Shown one piece after another: positions 5,938-9,559 of a stretch of DNA of 9,559 bases. A program made the translations under genes and the position numbers. Location: contig JANJUO010000018.1 of assembly GCA_024710535.1 (NCBI GenBank), positions 1 through 9,559 of the forward strand. The letters run 5' to 3'. The notes under the pieces were generated by a model. It was not told the origin of the DNA, ran no database searches, and saw only the letters and a program-made list of their open reading frames with translations. Numbering within the stretch: the stretch's first letter is position 1; each line of letters starts with the position of its first letter. Source of the DNA: a bacterium (lineage in GTDB: Bacteria; Bacteroidota; Ignavibacteria; Kapaibacteriales; UBA2268).

Positions 5938-6450
5938 AAAAATTTCATATTATTTATTATATTATCTTATTTGTTGGTAATAATCGGCTGTGGTGGCAAA
6001 TCAAGCGACCAGCCACAACAAGAAGCCAAACAAACTGAACAACAAACTGAGCAAGCTCAAACCCAAGAACCTGAGCAAGCAAAAGCAAATGATGCTCAAA
6101 CACAAAATGATGCTCCGGGTGTTCAACAAACTGAGATTAAATCGGCAGATGAACCGATTGTCGAAAAAATTGATATGACAAACTCTCCACTTACCGGTAC
6201 AATTGTTAGCATAAATGAAATGGCAAGTGGTAATTCAGGTGCTTTGAAAGCATCAGCCGCCGGAAATGCTTATGATAAAAATGATGTTTTGGCATTCAAA
6301 TCAGGGGATCAAGTTTATATCGTTTATAATGAAGATGGAACCTATGCGGGTAAAAGATTGCATAAATTGATTGGAAAAACGCTCAAAATTAAGGGCGAAA
6401 TAAAGAAAATTGATGATTTGCAAATTTTGATTATAACAAGCATAGAGTAA
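5935..6450 (+). CDS. Lipoprotein with a Gln/Glu-rich linker and an OB-like domain, probable ATT start
   Basis: A 171-aa protein if translated from ATT 5935. Residues 1-18 form a lipoprotein signal with lipobox IIGC and lipidated Cys 19. Residues 23-78 are a low-complexity linker dominated by Gln, Glu, Thr and Ala (QTEQQTEQAQTQEPEQ), a flexible tether. Residues 86-171 are the globular part: LTGTIVSINEM, then LAFKSGDQVYIVYNEDGTYAGKRL, then IKGEIKK and the final strand LQILIITSIE. This matches the small exported protein encoded just upstream, so the pair is a soluble and a membrane-tethered version of one domain. Function is unknown. The preceding terminator suggests separate expression, though no good promoter is visible in the short gap. 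Alternative starts are TTG 5971 or 5974, which would truncate the signal, or an ATG lost to mutation or sequencing error. Confidence 0.78.
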   Translation: MKNFILFIILSYLLVIIGCGGKSSDQPQQEAKQTEQQTEQAQTQEPEQAKANDAQTQNDAPGVQQTEIKSADEPIVEKIDMTNSPLTGTIVSINEMASGNSGALKASAAGNAYDKNDVLAFKSGDQVYIVYNEDGTYAGKRLHKLIGKTLKIKGEIKKIDDLQILIITSIE

Positions 6451-6452
6451 AT

Positions 6453-6486
6453 AAAAAAAAGCCGTTATTTCTAACGGCTTTTTTTT
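6453..6486. terminator. Bidirectional intrinsic terminator between the lipoprotein gene and tRNA-Arg
   Basis: AAAAAAAAGCCGTTA (6453-6467) and TAACGGCTTTTTTTT (6472-6486) are perfect complements around a TTTC loop. On the plus strand it ends the lipoprotein transcript, 2 nt after the stop codon. On the minus strand it begins within 2 nt of the tRNA 3' end, so it ends the tRNA transcript too. Confidence 0.92.
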
Positions 6487-6487
6487 G

Positions 6488-6561
<74 letters not shown>

Positions 6562-6575
6562 ATCTTAAAGGATTT

Positions 6576-6606
6576 CAAAATTACGAGTATTTTTTGAAAT
6601 ACGCAA
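6576..6606 (-). promoter_or_regulatory. Promoter of tRNA-Arg (TTG, 20 nt, TAATTTTG)
   Basis: On the minus strand TTG (6606-6604) is followed after 20 nt by TAATTTTG (6583-6576), matching the Bacteroidota -33 and -7 elements. The start site would be near 6571, leaving a leader of about 10 nt before the mature tRNA. The -33 TTG is one end of the 34-bp palindrome. Confidence 0.75.
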
Positions 6607-6637
6607 GAAAAATTTTAAATATTTAAAATTTTTCTTG
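6604..6637. repeat. Perfect 34-bp AT-rich palindrome between divergent stable-RNA promoters
   Basis: CAAGAAAAATTTTAAAT (6604-6620) is followed directly by its exact reverse complement (6621-6637) with no spacer. The terminal CAA and TTG are the -33 elements of the tRNA-Arg and SRP RNA promoters. The AT-rich interior could act as a shared UP-like element for RNA polymerase alpha subunits. Confidence 0.92.
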
Positions 6638-6665
6638 GTGGGTAACCAAAAAGTTCGTAATTTTG
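6635..6665 (+). promoter_or_regulatory. Promoter of SRP RNA (TTG, 20 nt, TAATTTTG)
   Basis: TTG (6635-6637), a 20-nt spacer and TAATTTTG (6658-6665) form a full Bacteroidota-type promoter. The predicted start a few nt later coincides with the 5' end of the folded SRP RNA at about 6670. The -7 box and the preceding CG are identical to those of the tRNA promoter on the other strand. Confidence 0.78.
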
Positions 6666-6669
6666 TAAC

Positions 6670-6770
6670 GGTCAGGTCCCGTGTGGTTATGACAAACCCA
6701 ACTCCGCCAGATTCGGAAGAAAGCAACGGTCAGTTTGTTCATATCGTACATCGGTAAACCTGACTTTTTT
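6670..6770 (+). ncRNA. ffs: Signal recognition particle RNA (4.5S, small bacterial type)
   Basis: Scaffold of the SRP, which binds Ffh and delivers nascent membrane and secreted proteins to FtsY. The conserved helix 8 is present at 6704-6729: CCGCCAGATTC, GGAA tetraloop (6715-6718), GAAAGCAACGG; it matches the E. coli core CAGGTCCGGAAGGAAGCAGC in length and key bases. Outer helices close it: GTCAGGT (6671-6677) with ACCTGAC (6758-6764), CCG (6679-6681) with CGG (6752-6754), TGT with ACA, and ATGACAAAC (6689-6697) with GTTTGTTCAT (6733-6742). A T-run at 6765-6771 ends it, overlapping by 2 nt the stop codon of the convergent PAP2 gene. There is no Alu domain, as in other Gram-negative bacteria. 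Confidence 0.88.
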
Positions 6771-7432
6771 TATTTATTACCAGCCAATTTAGGCACGATA
6801 AACTTCTTATTAATCAAGAACATAGCCCTATAGCAAGTATATGCAAAAAAGGGAGCCGCAATAACATCCACTGAATAATGAACATGCTGAATAAGCACTG
6901 CCGAGCCAACAATTATGGTTGCAATCAAAAACAAATTCTTGTATATTTTTTTCTGAGATGCCAAATACATCAAAAATATTGTTGCTGTATGCCCCGAAAA
7001 GAACAAGTCTTTTGTCATCAACTGTCCTACCCCAAATTCAGATACCATCGGATCAATCAAGGGAAGAATAGTTGCAGGTGCTTCAAGCGGAATGGAATAC
7101 ATTGCAAGCACTCTTATCCAAAGCATAGCAATGTAGGTCTGAACAGCAAAAGCTAATTGCATTGGCGTTTTGAATAGCGACATAATCACTAAAACTACTG
7201 TTCCATACATTATCACAAATGTAAACCACGAAATATCTATAGGTGCAAAAAATGCTAAAATCGGATCCGGCAGAACAACACCCGGACGAGCTTCAATAAA
7301 ATTCAAAAATCGGGTAAAAGAAAACATTGAAACTGCAAAAACCACTACAGTTAACACAAAGTAACGCATATTTTTGCTATTGGACTTGAGATTTGCCCAA
7401 TTATCATCAAAATAAAAAAGTTTGTTATCCAT
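6770..7432 (-). CDS. Membrane PAP2/sphingomyelin synthase-like (PAP2_C) family protein
   Basis: A 220-aa integral membrane protein with about six hydrophobic segments (approximately residues 23-43, 68-88, 92-112, 145-160, 166-182, 188-208). KDLFFSGHTATIF (141-153) and HVHYSVDVIAAPFF (183-196) carry the His (148), His (185) and Asp (189) arranged as in the catalytic triad of the sphingomyelin synthase/PAP2_C branch, which transfers or removes phospho-head-groups on lipids at the membrane. The true substrate, whether phosphatidate, a ceramide phospholipid or undecaprenyl phosphate, cannot be told. The short hydrophilic N-terminus has no signal peptide. AGGAG (7437-7441 on the minus strand) lies 4 nt before ATG. 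It is downstream of polA on the same strand, but 164 nt and a REP-like hairpin lie between, so co-transcription is uncertain. Confidence 0.85.
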   Translation of the reverse strand: MDNKLFYFDDNWANLKSNSKNMRYFVLTVVVFAVSMFSFTRFLNFIEARPGVVLPDPILAFFAPIDISWFTFVIMYGTVVLVIMSLFKTPMQLAFAVQTYIAMLWIRVLAMYSIPLEAPATILPLIDPMVSEFGVGQLMTKDLFFSGHTATIFLMYLASQKKIYKNLFLIATIIVGSAVLIQHVHYSVDVIAAPFFAYTCYRAMFLINKKFIVPKLAGNK

Positions 7433-7473
7433 ATTTCTCCTTAAGAGTCTGTTGAAAAAGTATTTTTTTTATC

Positions 7474-7544
7474 ATTATGCACATGGCTAAAGCCTCGTGT
7501 TGCTTACTGAATCTGTAACACGTGGCTTTAGCTACGTGCATAAT
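7474..7544. repeat. REP/MITE-like imperfect hairpin element (28-bp arms)
   Basis: Arm 7474-7501 and arm 7517-7544 are reverse complements at 25 of 28 positions around a 15-nt loop. Both contain GGCTAAAGCC- or GGCTTTAGC-type cores flanked by ACGTG-like sequence. It resembles small palindromic intergenic repeats of Bacteroidota and related bacteria. Neither end has a strand-appropriate T-run, so it is not a standard terminator for polA. No transposase is present. Confidence 0.75.
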
Positions 7545-7596
7545 TAATAATTTTCTATACTCTATCGACAGCTTGTTAATATTATAAATCAATTAA

Positions 7597-9559
7597 TTAA
7601 TGTGCTTCAAACCAATTATTGCCAATTCCGACCTCTGCAATCACAGGAACATTATTCAGAGGCAAAGCTTTCTGCATCAAATCAGCAACTAAACTTTTCA
7701 TTACTTCAATTTCACTTTTTTCTACTTCAAAAACAAATTCATCATGAACCTGAATTAGCATTTTTGATTTTAGCCCCAGTTTTGTCATTTCATTATCGAT
7801 GTTCACCATAGCAATTTTCATCATATCGGAGGCAGTTCCTTGAATAGGCATATTAATTGCGGCTCTTTCGGCTGCTGTTTTGAGATTATTATTTTTGCTG
7901 TTGATATCCATAAAAAATCTTCTACGCCCCATCAAAGTTTGTGAGAATCCATTTTTCTTTGTGAACTCAATAGTCTCATCCATATATCTTTTGATTCCGG
8001 GATACTTTGCAAAATAATTGTCAATAATATTTTTTGCTTCAGTTCGAGAAATTCCCAATCTTTGAGATAATCCAAAACTTCCCAAGCCATACATTATCCC
8101 AAAATTTACAGTTTTTGCCACTCGCCTTTGGTCAGAATTGACTTCATTTATATCAATTCCGTAAAGAACAGAAGCGGTTGCCGCATGAATATCCAGCCCA
8201 TTCTGGAAACTCTCAATCATTATTCTATCTTGACACATACTCGCCATAATACGCAATTCAATTTGAGAATAATCAGCAGACATAATCAAAAAATCATCAC
8301 TACCGGCAACAAATGCTCTACGAATTTCTTTCCCCAAGTCCGTCCTGACAGGTATATTTTGTAAATTTGGATCAGTTGAGGAGAGTCTGCCGGTGGAGGC
8401 CACAGTTTGATTGAAAGTAGTATGAATTCTACCTGTTTTTTTATTTACCAATTTTGGCAATGCGTCAATATAAGTAGATTTTAATTTCACAAGAGAGCGA
8501 TATTCTAAAATATACTCAGCAATTGGATAGATTTGTGCAAGTTCTGAAAGCACTTCTACATCTGTGGAAAATCCGGTTTTGGTTTTTTTAGCAGTTGGAA
8601 GCATTAATTTTTCGAAAAGTATATGTCCCAATTGTTTTGGAGAATCGATATTGAATTCAATTCCGGCTTCTTCATATATTTTTTTTGTTAATAATTTGCT
8701 TTCAGCTTCAATTTTAACTGAAAGTTCATTCAAGGCAGTTGAGTCGATTGCAACGCCATTTAGTTCCATTTTTGTAAGAACAGAAATTGCAGGAAATTCC
8801 ACTTTATAAGCTAAATTATGCAAATTATTTTTTTCAATTTCCTTTTCGAGAACATTTTTTAATTTAAGAGCAACATCAGCATCTTCACAGGCATAATCCG
8901 ATATTTCAGCCGGATCAATATCACGCATAGATGATTGCTTACTTTTCTTTTCGCCAATCAATGAAGAAATTGAAATTGGTGAATAATTAAGCCATTTCTG
9001 TGAAAGTGTATCCATATTATGCTTTTCGTCAGGATTAATAATATAAGATGCCACCATCGAATCAAATACAATTGGGCTTACATCAATACCGTTTCTTGAT
9101 AAAATATACATATCAAATTTCACATTCTGTCCACATTTTCCAATATTTTGATTTTCTAATAAAGGTTTCATTATTTCAAAAGCAGTTTCCTGCGGAAGTG
9201 AATTTTGCCATTGCTGTTTTGTTTTGTCTTCGTTAAAATTAAATAAATCAATCTCTTTTTCGATTTTATTAATGGAATGAACAGGCACATAATATGCTAC
9301 ATTTTCTTCAGAAGATAAAGAAATCCCTACAATTTCGCAATTATCTCTATCTAATGAACTTGTTTCAATATCAAAAGATAATACAGTAGAAGCCATCAAT
9401 TTTTCGCTAATTGACTTCAATTTTTCTAAATTATCAACAAATATATATTCTTTTTTCAAATCTTGAATTGTTTGAATTAGAACTTTTTCTTCTTGCTCAG
9501 GGGCAAATAAACTCTGCTCTCCAAGATAATCCACACCTAATTTGATACCTTTATTTCGC
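7597..9559 (-). CDS. polA: DNA polymerase I, C-terminal part (3'-5' exonuclease and polymerase domains), truncated by window edge
   Basis: Family A DNA polymerase for Okazaki-fragment processing and repair. The frame is open to the right edge, giving 653 visible residues; the N-terminal 5'-nuclease domain of a normal PolA (about 900 aa in all) should lie beyond. The GTG at 9534 is only an internal codon, since in-frame residues (RNKGIKLG) continue upstream. Numbered from that GTG, the proofreading site is intact: FDIET (D55, E57), NVKFD (D141) and YACED (Y214, D218). The polymerase motifs are TGRLSSTDPNLQNIPVRT (381-398), motif A DYSQIELR (D421), the O-helix RRVAKTVNFGIMYG (K474, F478, Y482) and motif C QVHDE (D598). 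Phe at 478 predicts normal discrimination against dideoxynucleotides. No obvious T-run terminator follows the stop; the REP-like hairpin lies 53-123 nt downstream. Confidence 0.96.
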   Translation of the reverse strand, partial: RNKGIKLGVDYLGEQSLFAPEQEEKVLIQTIQDLKKEYIFVDNLEKLKSISEKLMASTVLSFDIETSSLDRDNCEIVGISLSSEENVAYYVPVHSINKIEKEIDLFNFNEDKTKQQWQNSLPQETAFEIMKPLLENQNIGKCGQNVKFDMYILSRNGIDVSPIVFDSMVASYIINPDEKHNMDTLSQKWLNYSPISISSLIGEKKSKQSSMRDIDPAEISDYACEDADVALKLKNVLEKEIEKNNLHNLAYKVEFPAISVLTKMELNGVAIDSTALNELSVKIEAESKLLTKKIYEEAGIEFNIDSPKQLGHILFEKLMLPTAKKTKTGFSTDVEVLSELAQIYPIAEYILEYRSLVKLKSTYIDALPKLVNKKTGRIHTTFNQTVASTGRLSSTDPNLQNIPVRTDLGKEIRRAFVAGSDDFLIMSADYSQIELRIMASMCQDRIMIESFQNGLDIHAATASVLYGIDINEVNSDQRRVAKTVNFGIMYGLGSFGLSQRLGISRTEAKNIIDNYFAKYPGIKRYMDETIEFTKKNGFSQTLMGRRRFFMDINSKNNNLKTAAERAAINMPIQGTASDMMKIAMVNIDNEMTKLGLKSKMLIQVHDEFVFEVEKSEIEVMKSLVADLMQKALPLNNVPVIAEVGIGNNWFEAH

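Noticed and set aside
5990..6178. Lys/Asn/Gln-rich open frame overlapping the lipoprotein linker
   Set aside because: Product of the repetitive CAA/GAA/AAA composition of the linker in another frame.
6878..7364. Two plus-strand open frames opposite the PAP2-like gene
   Set aside because: Antisense to a membrane protein with intact catalytic motifs; no family resemblance.
7441..7470. Insertion-sequence end suggested by GTCTGTTGAAAAAGT
   Set aside because: It resembles ends I associate with some insertion sequences, but there is no matching inverted partner of useful quality and no transposase, so it stays below the reporting threshold.
7602..9236. Several plus-strand open frames opposite polA
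   Set aside because: All are antisense shadows of the conserved polymerase.

Overview
The window is AT-rich chromosomal DNA from a member of the Bacteroidota/FCB group. Three features point there. A type IX secretion (T9SS) C-terminal sorting domain lies at the left edge. Two well-formed promoters match the Bacteroidota pattern (TTG, 20-nt spacer, TAnnTTTG) in front of a tRNA and the SRP RNA. Lipoproteins with clean lipoboxes are also present. The exact lineage cannot be fixed from the sequence; a deep branch such as Ignavibacteria/Kapabacteria is only a guess. Most genes are housekeeping or small exported proteins. I find no defence, CRISPR, phage or biosynthetic system.

Left third (1-3098). 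A headless T9SS sorting-domain fragment on the minus strand abuts a degenerate 21-bp repeat array. The array has ten units in one orientation (216-425), a 16-bp centre, and ten units in the opposite orientation (442-651). A structured AT-rich leader follows, with nested inverted repeats, a candidate promoter and a 9-bp-arm inverted repeat. It leads to glnA, a 513-aa glutamine synthetase closed by a strong intrinsic terminator. The next 370 bp is non-coding and carries competing hairpins built from a CATCC/GGATG motif.

Middle (3099-6486). A PaaG-type isomerase of the crotonase family is followed at once by msrA, which has a membrane-anchored and a possible cytosolic start. Next comes a probable operon of an Fn3-domain lipoprotein and a small exported protein, ended by a terminator. 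A lipoprotein paralogue of that small protein follows; it appears to begin at an ATT codon and ends at a terminator that also serves the tRNA on the other strand.

Right third (6488-9559). tRNA-Arg(TCT) on the minus strand and the SRP 4.5S RNA on the plus strand diverge from a perfect 34-bp palindrome. The two ends of the palindrome are the -33 elements of the two promoters, and spacers and -7 boxes are mirrored. The SRP RNA converges on a membrane PAP2/sphingomyelin-synthase-like gene. Upstream of that, on the same strand, are a REP/MITE-like imperfect hairpin and the 3' part of polA, which runs off the right edge.

Functionally the window mixes nitrogen assimilation (glnA), acyl-CoA chemistry (paaG-like), oxidative protein repair (msrA), envelope lipoproteins, protein targeting and translation RNAs, and DNA replication/repair (polA). 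The signals most worth follow-up are the palindromic divergent stable-RNA promoter, the inverted 21-bp array next to the orphan sorting domain, the ATT-start lipoprotein and the dual-start MsrA.
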